From Marinobacter litoralis (GTDB taxonomy: Bacteria > Pseudomonadota > Gammaproteobacteria > Pseudomonadales > Oleiphilaceae), in the NCBI RefSeq assembly GCF_003336705.1, contig NZ_QMDL01000003.1, positions 124,211-188,210 of the forward strand: 64,000 nucleotides of DNA. The letters run 5' to 3'. Under the pieces are notes generated by a model. The model was not told the DNA's origin and did no database searches. It saw only the letters and a list, made by a program, of their open reading frames with translations. A program made the translations under genes and the position numbers. Shown in pieces: positions 1 to 8,917 of the stretch (its first letter is position 1; each line of letters opens with the position of its first letter).

Positions 1-341
1 ACCCGGTATACGTCGTGGTTGATGGAGCTTACGTCCACCACCTTGGCTTGATATATACGGGGCTGATGATTTCCTGTTGCCATAACGGCGGGTATCTCCA
101 ATTCGATATCGGAGAGGGCCTGAGTCCGACACATCATCAGGCGCCCTCCGGTTAGTATGTGTTGCTGGTTCCGGGTATTCAAAGCTTGCCCGCTAACCAG
201 CCGGGCTTCGCAGATTTCACAAACGCCGTTGCGGCATGCCGCCGGTGCCTGAATACCCGCTGCTGCGGCTGCCGAAAGCAAGTCATCGGTGCGGTTTACC
301 GGATAACTCAGACCTGCCGGGTGCAAGCGAACGCAATGCAC
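1..341 (-). CDS. 2Fe-2S ferredoxin-domain flavin oxidoreductase, N-terminal part
   Basis: Only the first 113 or so codons are inside the window; the gene runs off the left edge. A plant-type ferredoxin domain is visible, with cysteines at residues 36, 41, 44 and 71 (C-x4-C-x2-C-x26-C), as in CDP-6-deoxyglucoseen reductase-like proteins. After it starts what looks like a flavin-binding reductase domain (QAKVVDVSSINHDVYRV). The start is a GTG chosen because a purine-rich GAGGGGG sits 8 nt upstream; it lies 13 nt after the ubiD stop on the same strand. Known family role: electron transfer from NAD(P)H through FAD to a 2Fe-2S centre. Position after ubiD suggests co-transcription; the substrate cannot be told from this fragment. 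Confidence 0.8.
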   Translation of the reverse strand, partial: MHCVRLHPAGLSYPVNRTDDLLSAAAAAGIQAPAACRNGVCEICEARLVSGQALNTRNQQHILTGGRLMMCRTQALSDIELEIPAVMATGNHQPRIYQAKVVDVSSINHDVYR

Positions 342-354
342 GGATGCTACCCCC

Positions 355-1842
355 TCATTTTGGGGACTTATCCGGAATTTCAATCCCCAGGCTGTCCCAC
401 ATGTCGTCCACCCGCTGCTTCACCTCGTCGGTCATGGTGATGGCGACGCCCCATTCGCGATCGGTTTCACCCGGCCATTTGTTGGTCGCATCCAGCCCCA
501 TTTTGGAGCCAAGCCCAGAGACCGGCGAGGCAAAATCCAGATAATCGATCGGCGTACTGTCGACCAGCGTGGTGTCCCGGGTCGGATCCATGCGGGTCGT
601 CATCGCCCAGATCACGTCTTCCCAACTCCGAGCGTTCACATCGTCATCAGTGACGATCACAAACTTGGTGTACATGAACTGCCGCAAAAACGACCATACG
701 CCCATCATTACCCGCTTGGCATGGCCGGGGTACTGTTTTTTCATGGTAACAATGGCTAGCCGATAGGAGCAGCCTTCCGGCGGCAGATAGAAATCGACGA
801 TTTCCGGGAATTGCTTCTGCAGAATCGGAATAAACACTTCGTTCAAAGCCACGCCCAAGACCGCTGGCTCATCAGGCGGACGGCCTGTGTAGGTACTGTG
901 GTAGATCGGGTCTTTACGGTGGGTGATGCGCTCAACGGTAAACACCGGGAACTCATCTACTTCGTTGTAATAGCCGGTGTGGTCCCCAAACGGCCCTTCT
1001 GGCGCCGTGTCATCGGGATAAATAAAACCTTCCAGCACGATCTCGGCACTGGCCGGCACTTGCAGATCACTGAGCCCGGCATTCACCAGTTCGGTACGTG
1101 AACCGCGTAACAGACCCGCAAAAGCGTATTCTGACAGGCTATCCGGCACCGGCGTTACTGCGCCGAGAATGGTGGCCGGGTCGGCCCCCAAGGCAACCGC
1201 GACCGGGTAGGGTTTATCAGGGTTCGCTTTGCGGAATTCCTGATAATCCAACGCACCCCCGCGGTGGCTGAGCCAGCGCATGATCAGACGATTGCGGCCG
1301 ATGACCTGCTGCCGGTAGATGCCCAGATTCTGGCGTTCTTTATTGGGGCCACGGGTAATCACAAGCGGCCAGGTCACCAGAGGGCCGGCATCCCCGGGCC
1401 AGCAGTGCTGAACCGGAATCTGGTAGAGATCGACTTTATCTTTCTCGATCACCACCTCTTGGCAAGGCGCGGAGCGCAGCACTTTCGGGCTCATGCGCAT
1501 GACTTGCTTGAAGATGGGTAACTTTTCCAGAGCGTCTTTGAAGCCCTTTGGGGGATCCGGCTCTTTTAAGAATGCCAGCAACTTGCCAACTTCACGCAGA
1601 GCCGTGACATCGTCCTGCCCCATGCCCAAAGCAACCCGTCTGGGCGTGCCGAACAGGTTAGCCAGCACCGGCATGTCATAGCCTTTGGGATTTTCAAACA
1701 ACAACGCTGGGCCACCTGCCCGCAAGGTGCGGTCGCAGATTTCGGTCATTTCCAGGTGGGGGTCAACTTCTACGCTGATGCGCTTTAGCTCGCCCAGTTT
1801 TTCCAGCTGGGCAATGAAGTCTCTCAGGTCGTTGTATTTCAT
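355..1842 (-). CDS. ubiD: UbiD, 4-hydroxy-3-polyprenylbenzoate decarboxylase
   Basis: 495 residues, the normal length for the gammaproteobacterial enzyme (about 490-497). It decarboxylates 4-hydroxy-3-octaprenylbenzoate in ubiquinone synthesis, using the prenylated FMN made by UbiX, at the inner face of the membrane. The N-terminus [20 protein letters not shown] and the [12 protein letters not shown] segment near residue 280, which carries active-site acidic residues in the family, are clear. It lies downstream of rho on the same strand, as in Pseudomonas, but is separated from it by a large inverted repeat (1913-1990). No defect seen. Confidence 0.96.
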   Translation of the reverse strand: MKYNDLRDFIAQLEKLGELKRISVEVDPHLEMTEICDRTLRAGGPALLFENPKGYDMPVLANLFGTPRRVALGMGQDDVTALREVGKLLAFLKEPDPPKGFKDALEKLPIFKQVMRMSPKVLRSAPCQEVVIEKDKVDLYQIPVQHCWPGDAGPLVTWPLVITRGPNKERQNLGIYRQQVIGRNRLIMRWLSHRGGALDYQEFRKANPDKPYPVAVALGADPATILGAVTPVPDSLSEYAFAGLLRGSRTELVNAGLSDLQVPASAEIVLEGFIYPDDTAPEGPFGDHTGYYNEVDEFPVFTVERITHRKDPIYHSTYTGRPPDEPAVLGVALNEVFIPILQKQFPEIVDFYLPPEGCSYRLAIVTMKKQYPGHAKRVMMGVWSFLRQFMYTKFVIVTDDDVNARSWEDVIWAMTTRMDPTRDTTLVDSTPIDYLDFASPVSGLGSKMGLDATNKWPGETDREWGVAITMTDEVKQRVDDMWDSLGIEIPDKSPK

Positions 1843-1912
1843 CTTATGCTCCGCTTTTAGCCGTCCATGGAGGGTTCGGAGGGCTAAAGTCAGTGTTTGG
1901 ACTGGGGAGTTG

Positions 1913-1990
1913 GAACCAAGCCGGGCGAGGGGGCCAAACCGGAAAACGTGGTTTTCCTGAATGTTTTGGCCCCCTCGCCCGGCTTGGTTC
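1913..1990. repeat. Long inverted repeat with hairpin core (copy A)
   Basis: Left arm 1913-1939 and right arm 1963-1990 are complementary over about 27 bp with a single extra T in the right arm. The 23-nt centre holds a second small hairpin, GGAAAAC-GTG-GTTTTCC (1941-1957). It lies between the rho stop and the ubiD start. There is no T-run after it on either strand, so it is not a normal intrinsic terminator. A second element of the same plan with nearly the same centre but other arm sequences is at 24715-24794. Confidence 0.85.
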
Positions 1991-2051
1991 TTCGAACGTT
2001 AGGCTTGGGTTCCGCGCATACGCGGTGCTCGCCCGACTCCGAAGTTCAAAC

Positions 2052-3314
2052 TCAACGACGCTTCATAGACTGGAAGAATTCGTCGTTGGTTTTGGTATCC
2101 CGCAGCTTGTCCAGCAGAAACTCCAGTGACGCTGTGTCGTCGTCCATGGAGTGCAGCAACTTACGCAGAATCCAGACCCGCTGGATTTCCGACTCTGACA
2201 TCAACAGGTCTTCACGGCGAGTACCGGAGCGACGCACGTTGATGGCCGGGTAAACGCGTTTCTCGGCAATCTTGCGGTCCAGGTGGACTTCCATATTACC
2301 GGTACCTTTAAACTCCTCGTAGATGACTTCATCCATTTTGGAGCCGGTGTCTACCAGTGCAGTCGCCAGAATGGTCAGGCTGCCACCCTCTTCAACATTA
2401 CGAGCCGCACCGAAGAAGCGCTTCGGTTTTTCCAGAGCGTGGGCATCCACACCGCCGGTCAGTACCTTACCGGAAGACGGAATCACCGTGTTGTAGGCGC
2501 GAGCCAGACGGGTCATGGAGTCCAGCAGAATGATCACGTCTTTCTTGTGCTCAACCAGACGCTTGGCCTTTTCGATCACCATTTCGGCCACCTGAACGTG
2601 ACGGGCCGGCGGCTCGTCAAAGGTAGAGGCAATCACTTCGCCGCGCACCGTGCGCTGCATTTCGGTCACTTCTTCCGGACGCTCGTCAATCAGAAGCACC
2701 ATCAAATGACATTCTGGGTTGTTCCGAACGATAGACTGGGCGATACCCTGCATCAGCAGAGTTTTACCGGCCTTGGGTGGCGATACGATCAAGCCACGCT
2801 GGCCTTTACCGATCGGTGATACCAGATCGAGTACTCGTGAAGAAAGGTCTTCGGTACTGCCGTTACCCACTTCCAGCACCAAACGCTCATCCGGGAACAG
2901 CGGCGTCAGGTTTTCAAACAGAATCTTGTTACGGGCGTTGTCGGGCTTGTCGAAGTTGATCTCGCTCACTTTCAACAGAGCAAAGTAACGCTCACCGTCT
3001 TTCGGTGGGCGGATCTTGCCGGCAACCGTATCGCCGGTCCGCAAGTTGAAGCGGCGGATCTGGCTCGGGGACACGTAGATATCGTCAGGGCCGGCCAGGT
3101 AGGACGCATCGGCAGAACGTAGAAAGCCGAAGCCATCCTGCAGAATCTCCAGTACACCATCACCGTATATGTCTTCGCCGCTCTTGGCGTGCTTCTTCAG
3201 AATGCTGAAGATGACGTCTTGTTTGCGCGAACGGGCGAGGTTGTCGAGGCCCATTTCTTGCGCGATTTCGAGCAATTCGGGCACAGATTTCTGCTTGAGT
3301 TCAGTAAGATTCAT
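2052..3314 (-). CDS. rho: Transcription termination factor Rho
   Basis: 420 residues, full length. Rho is a hexameric RNA helicase that loads on unstructured C-rich RNA and releases RNA polymerase. Visible parts: N-terminal helical domain ([20 protein letters not shown]), cold-shock-like primary RNA-binding domain ([20 protein letters not shown], about residues 61-80), P-loop [13 protein letters not shown] near residue 180, and Walker B LLIDE. The start ATG fits the canonical N-terminus. A possible sigma-70 promoter lies about 190 bp upstream, leaving a long leader; rho leaders are autoregulated in E. coli, which is inference here. Confidence 0.98.
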   Translation of the reverse strand: MNLTELKQKSVPELLEIAQEMGLDNLARSRKQDVIFSILKKHAKSGEDIYGDGVLEILQDGFGFLRSADASYLAGPDDIYVSPSQIRRFNLRTGDTVAGKIRPPKDGERYFALLKVSEINFDKPDNARNKILFENLTPLFPDERLVLEVGNGSTEDLSSRVLDLVSPIGKGQRGLIVSPPKAGKTLLMQGIAQSIVRNNPECHLMVLLIDERPEEVTEMQRTVRGEVIASTFDEPPARHVQVAEMVIEKAKRLVEHKKDVIILLDSMTRLARAYNTVIPSSGKVLTGGVDAHALEKPKRFFGAARNVEEGGSLTILATALVDTGSKMDEVIYEEFKGTGNMEVHLDRKIAEKRVYPAINVRRSGTRREDLLMSESEIQRVWILRKLLHSMDDDTASLEFLLDKLRDTKTNDEFFQSMKRR

Positions 3315-3622
3315 AATTTGTAGGATTTTTCAGGAATGGAAGTAAACGACGGTTGAAATTGCAGGGATGCCCCTGAACGCGTTGATCATAAATATATATT
3401 GAAACAAGGTGCTGGCAGATGGAGCATCCGGTGCAGAGGGAAGCCGGATATATTTGCTAGTGCCAGTAGAGTGGGAACAACTGTTCGCCGGGCAGTCAGC
3501 ATAATCGACCACCTTGACCGGATATGTCAAGTCCTTGCCCAAAATTAAACCAACCTTCCCATCCGCCCTCTTGATGCGGATACTAGGAAAACACTCGAAC
3601 TCACCCGGTCCGGAGCCTTGTC
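3315..3622. other. Divergent intergenic region between rho and moaB
   Basis: 308 bp with no convincing gene. A minus-strand frame of 70 codons at 3330-3542 has no ribosome site or recognisable content. The stretch must carry the rho promoter and leader (minus) and the promoter for the Mo-cofactor operon (plus). An A+T-rich piece lies at about 3388-3405. I see no molybdenum-cofactor riboswitch-like structure. Confidence 0.6.
3501..3530 (-). promoter_or_regulatory. Candidate sigma-70 promoter for rho
   Basis: On the minus strand TTGACA (3530-3525) is followed after 18 nt by GATTAT (3506-3501). This predicts a start near 3494 and a leader of about 180 nt before the rho ATG. The -35 is a perfect match and the -10 matches 4 of 6. 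Confidence 0.4.
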
Positions 3623-4195
3623 ATGAGCAGTGATTCCACCAACGCACTCACCCCCCTGAATATCGCCATTCTTACCGTATCGGATACCCGTTCGGCGGAA
3701 CAGGACACCTCTGGCCAATTCCTGGAAAACAGCGTGTTGGAGGCAGGACATCGCCTGGTTGCCCGCCGCATCCTGCCGGATGACACCTACCTTATGCGGG
3801 CTCTGGTTGCCCAATGGATCGCGGACCCGGAGATTCATGTGGTTATGATCACAGGTGGCACAGGTTTCCACGAACGCGACAGTACGCCAGAAGCCATTGC
3901 TCCCTTATTGGATAAAACCATTGACGGTTTCGGAGAGGAATTCCGCCGCATTTCGGCAGGCGAGATTGGTACATCGACCATACAGTCACGCGCCTTCGGT
4001 GGATTAGCCAACCACACTGTCATTTTTTGCTTACCCGGATCGACCGGCGCTTGTCGTACGGGCTGGGACGGCATTCTGAAAAGTCAGCTGGACAGCCGTC
4101 ATGGCCCGTGCAACTTTTCCGCCTTGGTGTTGCGCAAACCGGACCGGGCCTTCCGGCGCCTGAACGAAGTCATTGGCACAGTTGCTGAACGTTAA
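3623..4195 (+). CDS. moaB: MoaB-family molybdopterin biosynthesis protein
   Basis: 190 residues. The MoaB/Mog fold binds molybdopterin, and family members adenylylate it before metal insertion. The core starts at [12 protein letters not shown] (residues 13-24), and the TGGTGF and ERDSTPEA motifs of the pterin-binding site are intact, as is [16 protein letters not shown] near the C-terminus. The start is supported by GGAG 7 nt upstream. First gene of a tight four-gene operon, 12 bp before moeA. moaA and moaC, needed for the first pathway step, are not in the window and must be elsewhere. Confidence 0.93.
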   Translation: MSSDSTNALTPLNIAILTVSDTRSAEQDTSGQFLENSVLEAGHRLVARRILPDDTYLMRALVAQWIADPEIHVVMITGGTGFHERDSTPEAIAPLLDKTIDGFGEEFRRISAGEIGTSTIQSRAFGGLANHTVIFCLPGSTGACRTGWDGILKSQLDSRHGPCNFSALVLRKPDRAFRRLNEVIGTVAER

Positions 4196-4207
4196 TCAGG
4201 GGGCACC

Positions 4208-5422
4208 ATGACCAAGACAAACTTAACCTCGCTGGACAACGCCCTGAGCCACCTACTGAATCATGCGTCACCGGTTACCCGAACAGAAACGGTAAATCTC
4301 AGCGATAGCTTGGGGCGGGTTCTGGCGCAGGACTACCGGGTGCCTGCAGATGTCCCCCCGGCCGACAACAGTGCCGTGGATGGCTATGCCATCCGCTACA
4401 GTGACCTGGCTGCCAATGAGCCGCTGCTGGTATCAGACCGAATCCCTGCCGGAGTTGCCCCGACACCACTTCAGCCCGGCACCGCGGCCCGCATATTTAC
4501 CGGTTCGGAGATACCGGCCGGAGCAGACGCCGTTGTCATGCAGGAGCGGGTTGATCGCGACGGAAATCGCATTGTCATTCAGGCGAAGGTTGAGCCCGGC
4601 CAAAACATTCGCCGCCGGGGGCAGGATTTGGCTGACGGTGATCTTGCGCTGGCCCAAGGCACACGCCTGAGGCCGCAGGAAATGGGCTTATTGGCATCAA
4701 TGGGGCTTAATCAGATCACCGTGTTCAGGCGTCTGAAGGTAGCCATTCTGACCACAGGCGATGAACTGGTCGAGCCGGGCGAGCCGCTTGCTCCGGGGCA
4801 AATATACAACACCAATCGTTTCACTCTGCTGGGGCTTCTGGCGGAGGCAGGCTGTGACGTGGTGCTGTGTGAAACGCTGAGAGACTCTCGCGAAGCTACC
4901 GAAAGCACATTAAAGCGTGCAAGTGCCTTGGCGGACCTGGTGATCACCAGCGGCGGTGTTTCCGTGGGCGAGGAAGACCATGTCCGGGCCGTGCTGGAAG
5001 CCTCAGGCAAACTGTCGCTCTGGCGCCTGGCGATCAAGCCCGGAAAGCCCTTGGCCTTTGGCGAAGTCGATGGCACTCCGGTTCTGGGTTTGCCCGGCAA
5101 TCCGGCGGCGGTTTTGGTCACCTTTATGGTGGCAGCTATGCCTTATATTCGCCGTTGCCAAGGGCGCCCGCAGGTTCAACCATTGGGAGAGCGTTTACCG
5201 GCAGGCTTTGACATCCTCTCCGCCTCTATTCGCCGTGAATTCGTCCGGGCCCGGAAAGAATTTTCTAACGGTGCCCTGTCGGTCGCCGCCTATCCCAATC
5301 AGAGCTCCGGGGTGCTCAGCTCAGCGTGCTGGGGGGACGGCCTTGCCGTGATACCGGAGAACTCGACCGTCAACCGGGGGGATGTTATTACTTACTACTC
5401 GTTCGCGGAGTTGATGAGTTGA
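4208..5422 (+). CDS. moeA: MoeA molybdopterin molybdenumtransferase
   Basis: 404 residues, standard length. MoeA inserts molybdate into adenylylated molybdopterin. Visible features are the N-terminal PADNSAVDGYAI motif (about residues 49-60), the TGSEIPAGADAVVMQERV stretch, and the C-terminal MogA-like domain with TTGDELVEPG and the LPGNPAAV loop. It has the GGGGGCACC ribosome-site region just before the ATG and ends 2 nt before moaD, indicating translational coupling. Confidence 0.95.
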   Translation: MTKTNLTSLDNALSHLLNHASPVTRTETVNLSDSLGRVLAQDYRVPADVPPADNSAVDGYAIRYSDLAANEPLLVSDRIPAGVAPTPLQPGTAARIFTGSEIPAGADAVVMQERVDRDGNRIVIQAKVEPGQNIRRRGQDLADGDLALAQGTRLRPQEMGLLASMGLNQITVFRRLKVAILTTGDELVEPGEPLAPGQIYNTNRFTLLGLLAEAGCDVVLCETLRDSREATESTLKRASALADLVITSGGVSVGEEDHVRAVLEASGKLSLWRLAIKPGKPLAFGEVDGTPVLGLPGNPAAVLVTFMVAAMPYIRRCQGRPQVQPLGERLPAGFDILSASIRREFVRARKEFSNGALSVAAYPNQSSGVLSSACWGDGLAVIPENSTVNRGDVITYYSFAELMS

Positions 5423-5424
5423 TT

Positions 5425-5685
5425 ATGTCGAAAGCGATCCTGAACATCCGTTTTTTTGCCCGCCTGCGGGAGGAGCTTGGCACCGAGAGCCTTGAATTAC
5501 CGGCTGTTCCGGGCCAAACCGTCAACGATGTACTGTCTGAACTGGCGAGCCGCGGCGGTGCCTGGGCTCAGCTCAAGGGGACTCAACCGGTGATGGTGGC
5601 CGTAAATCAGGCAATGGCGAAACACTCTACACAGGTTCACGCCGGTGATGAGGTCGCATTCTTTCCACCCGTGACGGGAGGTTGA
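5425..5685 (+). CDS. moaD: MoaD, molybdopterin synthase sulfur carrier subunit
   Basis: 86 residues with a ubiquitin-like fold and the essential C-terminal Gly-Gly (PPVTGG). The terminal glycine is thiocarboxylated by MoeB and gives sulfur to precursor Z in the MoaD-MoaE complex. I start it at the ATG at 5425, 2 nt after the moeA stop: the longer in-frame extension to 5326 lies inside moeA and adds non-conserved residues. moaE begins 1 nt after its stop. Confidence 0.95.
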   Translation: MSKAILNIRFFARLREELGTESLELPAVPGQTVNDVLSELASRGGAWAQLKGTQPVMVAVNQAMAKHSTQVHAGDEVAFFPPVTGG

Positions 5686-5686
5686 G

Positions 5687-6133
5687 ATGATTTCTGTGCA
5701 GACAGACGATTTCGATGTGGGTGCCGAGTACGAGGCATTACGGTCTAGCGGCTCGGGTACGGGTGCGATTGCGACATTTTCCGGGCTGGTGCGGGATTCC
5801 GGCGATGTGTCCGGGGTGACGGGGTTGTTTCTGGAGCATTATCCGGGGATGACGGAGCAGGTAATTCAAGGATTGATTGATGAAGCGTGCCAACGCTGGG
5901 ATATCCGGCAGGCGCGAGTGATTCACCGGGTTGGTCGCTTGGCGCTATCAGATCAAATTGTGTTTGTCGGGATTTGCAGTGCCCATCGAGCGGATGCATT
6001 TTCGGCTTGCGAGTTCATCATGGACGCTCTAAAAACTTCGGCACCTTTTTGGAAGAAGGAGATTACGGGAGACTCAGAGCATTGGGTTGAGCAAAAGGCT
6101 TCTGATGTTGTTCGTACTCAGGCTTGGGAGTAG
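5687..6133 (+). CDS. moaE: MoaE, molybdopterin synthase catalytic subunit
   Basis: 148 residues, typical length. MoaE binds cyclic pyranopterin and receives two sulfurs from MoaD. The family segments GAIATFSGLVRD, LEHYPGMTE, VIHRVGRLALSD and the lysine-bearing APFWKKEIT are all present. It ends the moaB-moeA-moaD-moaE operon and converges on mobA, whose stop is only 4 bp away; no room remains for a separate terminator. Confidence 0.95.
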   Translation: MISVQTDDFDVGAEYEALRSSGSGTGAIATFSGLVRDSGDVSGVTGLFLEHYPGMTEQVIQGLIDEACQRWDIRQARVIHRVGRLALSDQIVFVGICSAHRADAFSACEFIMDALKTSAPFWKKEITGDSEHWVEQKASDVVRTQAWE

Positions 6134-6137
6134 TTTT

Positions 6138-6728
6138 TTAGCGGATTAAGTCTTCCGGCCGGTTCCGGTTTTTGAACACCTCTTCGGCTTCCGGACAATT
6201 TACTGTCACTGCCCCTACGCTTTTTACAAACCCCATCACTCTTCGGTTACCCGTTGCCAACCAATGTTCCAGCACCTCTATCAGGCTAACCGGGTAAACC
6301 CCGTGCAACGGGTGAATTCGGCCGTGGTTTTCGGCAATGGCAGGTCGGCTGGGCTGCTTCTCCCAGGCACTGAGAAGGCTTTGAAAGATCTCCGGGGTGA
6401 TGCCCGGAGTATCGCAGGGGCACACCAATACAGCGCTGGCACCTTGTTGCCGAGCGGCGATCAGCCCGGTCAGCAGGCCGGCGAGCGGCCCCTGGTCCCG
6501 AAGATGCTCGAGGTCTGGCAGAACTCGGCCAGAGGCAAGACTTTGGTAACCCTGCACTGACCGGTTGGCACTGATAAAGCAGCGTGGCGTAACTACGCTG
6601 AGCGCTCGCAGCACCCATTGGGCCATCGGCTCACCTTCCCAGAGCATGGCACCTTTATCTATACCGCCCATCCGGCTGGCTTTTCCGCCGGCCAAAAGCA
6701 GACCGATTATGCGTTCGGGCTTATTCAT
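6138..6728 (-). CDS. mobA: MobA, molybdenum cofactor guanylyltransferase
   Basis: 196 residues. MobA joins GMP to Mo-molybdopterin to give the MGD cofactor used by DMSO-reductase-family enzymes; such an enzyme is encoded at 54409-56733. The nucleotide-binding LLLAGGKASRMGG motif (residues 10-22) with DK following, and the PCDTPG motif, are intact. The ATG lies 5 nt after the T-run of the trxA terminator with no good ribosome site, so expression probably depends on terminator read-through or an unusual start. Confidence 0.95.
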   Translation of the reverse strand: MNKPERIIGLLLAGGKASRMGGIDKGAMLWEGEPMAQWVLRALSVVTPRCFISANRSVQGYQSLASGRVLPDLEHLRDQGPLAGLLTGLIAARQQGASAVLVCPCDTPGITPEIFQSLLSAWEKQPSRPAIAENHGRIHPLHGVYPVSLIEVLEHWLATGNRRVMGFVKSVGAVTVNCPEAEEVFKNRNRPEDLIR

Positions 6729-6732
6729 GGCA

Positions 6733-6771
6733 CAAAAAAACCGCCCGTGAATCGTATTCAGGGGCGGTTTT
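6733..6771 (-). terminator. Intrinsic terminator of trxA, abutting mobA
   Basis: On the minus strand a hairpin (6767-6741) with 12-bp arms, one mismatch and a 3-nt loop is followed by seven T (6740-6734). It follows the trxA stop by 17 nt and ends just before the mobA start codon. Confidence 0.88.
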
Positions 6772-6784
6772 CATCAACAGCAGA

Positions 6785-7111
6785 TCAGAGATTGCTGTCG
6801 AGGAAGGCGGCCAACTGTGATTTGGACAGCGCGCCTACTTTGGTCGCGTCCACGTTGCCGTTCTTGAACAGCATCAGAGTCGGGATGCCACGGATGTTGA
6901 ACTTCGGTGGAGTCTGCTCGTTTTCGTCGATGTTCAGTTTGCAGACTTTGAGCTTGCCTTCGTATTCGTCGGCGATTTCTTCCAGAACCGGCGCGATCAT
7001 TTTGCAAGGACCACACCACTCGGCCCAGTAGTCTACCAGTACCGGAACGTCAGATTTCAGTACGTCCTGCTCGAAGGAAGCGTCGGTGACATTAACGATA
7101 TTTCCGCTCAT
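6785..7111 (-). CDS. trxA: Thioredoxin 1
   Basis: 108 residues, the usual thioredoxin length. It reduces protein disulfides in the cytoplasm through the WCGPC active site (near residues 32-36), with the cis-proline loop GIPT near residue 75. The start at [10 protein letters not shown] is chosen over an upstream in-frame start because AGGA lies 7 nt before it and homologues begin there. Divergent from ppx across about 270 bp. In Pseudomonas trxA directly precedes rho; here the Mo-cofactor cluster and a terminator lie between them. Confidence 0.97.
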   Translation of the reverse strand: MSGNIVNVTDASFEQDVLKSDVPVLVDYWAEWCGPCKMIAPVLEEIADEYEGKLKVCKLNIDENEQTPPKFNIRGIPTLMLFKNGNVDATKVGALSKSQLAAFLDSNL

Positions 7112-7318
7112 TACGTATTCCTGATTCAGGCGCTCCAAGCTGATTCCGTATCAGCACTGGAGTCGCTGTTGGCTATAGCAGACGGTTAAACTTCTGTTCA
7201 CTGAAGCCGCCTACCCGAAAGTTGATAGCCAATACTTTACGCGATTGGCGGCGTGTATGTGAAGTAAGTTGTATCCACGGCCGGTTGGATTGTCGTCAGT
7301 ATTGTCCGCATTCGGCTA

Positions 7319-7348
7319 CTGACACTTTGATGATGTTTCCCTTATAGT
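7319..7348 (+). promoter_or_regulatory. Candidate sigma-70 promoter for ppx
   Basis: CTGACA (7319-7324), 18-nt spacer, TATAGT (7343-7348); each box matches consensus at five of six positions. The predicted start near 7355 leaves a leader of about 30 nt before the ppx GTG. Confidence 0.5.
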
Positions 7349-7384
7349 ACAGCCAAGCTCATTCTACACAGGACACTTATCACC

Positions 7385-8917
7385 GTGACGGCCGCCTCTA
7401 TTGCCGAGTACGACGCCCCTACCCCAGACCTGCTGGCCTCCATTGATATGGGTTCCAACAGTTTCCACATGGTTGTCGCTCGTCTGGTTCACGGTGAAAT
7501 CCGTACCGTTGAGAAAATGGGCGAGAAAGTTCAGCTTGGTGCTGGGCTGGATGCGGACAACAATCTGAGTGAAGAAGCGCAGCAACGGGGCATTGAGTGT
7601 CTCCGCCGATTTGCACAAAGGCTGCAGGGCACACCCCCAGAAGGCGTACAGATCGTAGGCACGAATGCGCTACGAGTCGCCCGCAACGCTCAGGAGTTCA
7701 TCGACAAAGCGGAAGAAGTGCTGGGTTATCCCGTGGAAGTTATCGCCGGCCGGGAAGAAGCCCGTCTGATTTACCTTGGTGTGTCTCACACACTCTCGGA
7801 TGACGAAGGCCGCAGATTGGTGATCGATATCGGCGGCGGCAGTACCGAATTTATTATCGGTGAGCGTTTTGAACCGCAAGAACTCTCTAGCATGCACATG
7901 GGTTGTGTGTCTTTCCGAAATTTGTACTTCCCGGATGGCAAGATCAGCCGCAAGCAAATGGACAAGGCCGTGACTCACGCCGAGCAGGAACTGCAGAGCA
8001 TCCGGCGGCGTTATCGCGCGGTGGGCTGGCAAAGTGCCGTGGGCTCGTCAGGCTCGATCAAGGCAATATCCAACGTTTTAGCCACCCTCAAGCTCACCGA
8101 CGGCAGAATTACCCGCGAAGCAATGGAAGAACTTCGCACACGTTTGGTGGATATGGGCAATATCGATAAGCTTGCTGAGCTGGGCGTTCGGGAAGACCGC
8201 CAGAGCATTTTTCCGGCCGGATTTGCCATCCTTCTGGCTGCGTTTCGGGCACTGGACATTCACGAGATGGAGTTTGCCGACGGCGCGCTCCGGGAAGGCC
8301 TGTTGTACGATCTGGTTGGACGCATTCAGCATGAAGACGTTCGTGAGCGAACCATTGCCGCGCTGCAGGAGCGCTATCATGTCGATCAGGCTCATGGCAC
8401 TGCCGTAGAACACACTGCGCTTGCCGCCTGGGAGCAGGTTGCAAATTCTTGGAATTTACACACCCCGACAGACGAAGACGCCCTGCGCTGGGCCTGCCGG
8501 CTGCATGAAATCGGCCTGACCATTTCCCACTCGCAATACCATAAGCATGGCGCTTACTTACTGCATTACTCGGACTTACCGGGCTTTACTTTGCAATTTC
8601 AGAGAGCGTTAGCCACCTTAGTACGTGGGCACCGTCGAAAACTTGTCCCCTCAGTGTTCGAGTACGTAGAACCAGAAGACAAGCCCCGGCTCCGATACCT
8701 GTGCATTCTGCTGCGACTGGCGGTAGTCATCCAGCACTCCCGAAATCTTGAGCCAGCCCCGGACTTTGTCCTCAACGCCGAGGAAAACAAGCTGACTGTC
8801 GAGTTCCCGGAAGGCTGGCTGGACGATCGGCCGCTGACGCTGGCCGATCTGCACAACGAGCAAGACTATCTGGCGCGACAAGATTTTACATTGGAAATCA
8901 GGACTCGGCCGAGCTGA
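7385..8917 (+). CDS. ppx: Exopolyphosphatase (Ppx/GppA family)
   Basis: 510 residues, full length. It removes terminal phosphates from polyphosphate. The N-terminal actin-like ASKHA fold shows SIDMGSNSFHMVVARL (about residues 19-34) and the phosphate loop DIGGGSTEF near residue 145; the C-terminal HD-like region contains CRLHEIG. The start is a GTG preceded by AGGA. Its last 20 nt overlap the end of the opposite-strand ABC-F gene. Nucleotide removal from pppGpp is the alternative activity of the family but the gene order ppx-trxA matches true Ppx. Confidence 0.95.
   Translation: MTAASIAEYDAPTPDLLASIDMGSNSFHMVVARLVHGEIRTVEKMGEKVQLGAGLDADNNLSEEAQQRGIECLRRFAQRLQGTPPEGVQIVGTNALRVARNAQEFIDKAEEVLGYPVEVIAGREEARLIYLGVSHTLSDDEGRRLVIDIGGGSTEFIIGERFEPQELSSMHMGCVSFRNLYFPDGKISRKQMDKAVTHAEQELQSIRRRYRAVGWQSAVGSSGSIKAISNVLATLKLTDGRITREAMEELRTRLVDMGNIDKLAELGVREDRQSIFPAGFAILLAAFRALDIHEMEFADGALREGLLYDLVGRIQHEDVRERTIAALQERYHVDQAHGTAVEHTALAAWEQVANSWNLHTPTDEDALRWACRLHEIGLTISHSQYHKHGAYLLHYSDLPGFTLQFQRALATLVRGHRRKLVPSVFEYVEPEDKPRLRYLCILLRLAVVIQHSRNLEPAPDFVLNAEENKLTVEFPEGWLDDRPLTLADLHNEQDYLARQDFTLEIRTRPS

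Noticed and set aside
3330..3542. 70-codon minus-strand frame before rho
   Set aside because: No ribosome site, no conserved look, and it lies over the likely rho promoter and leader.
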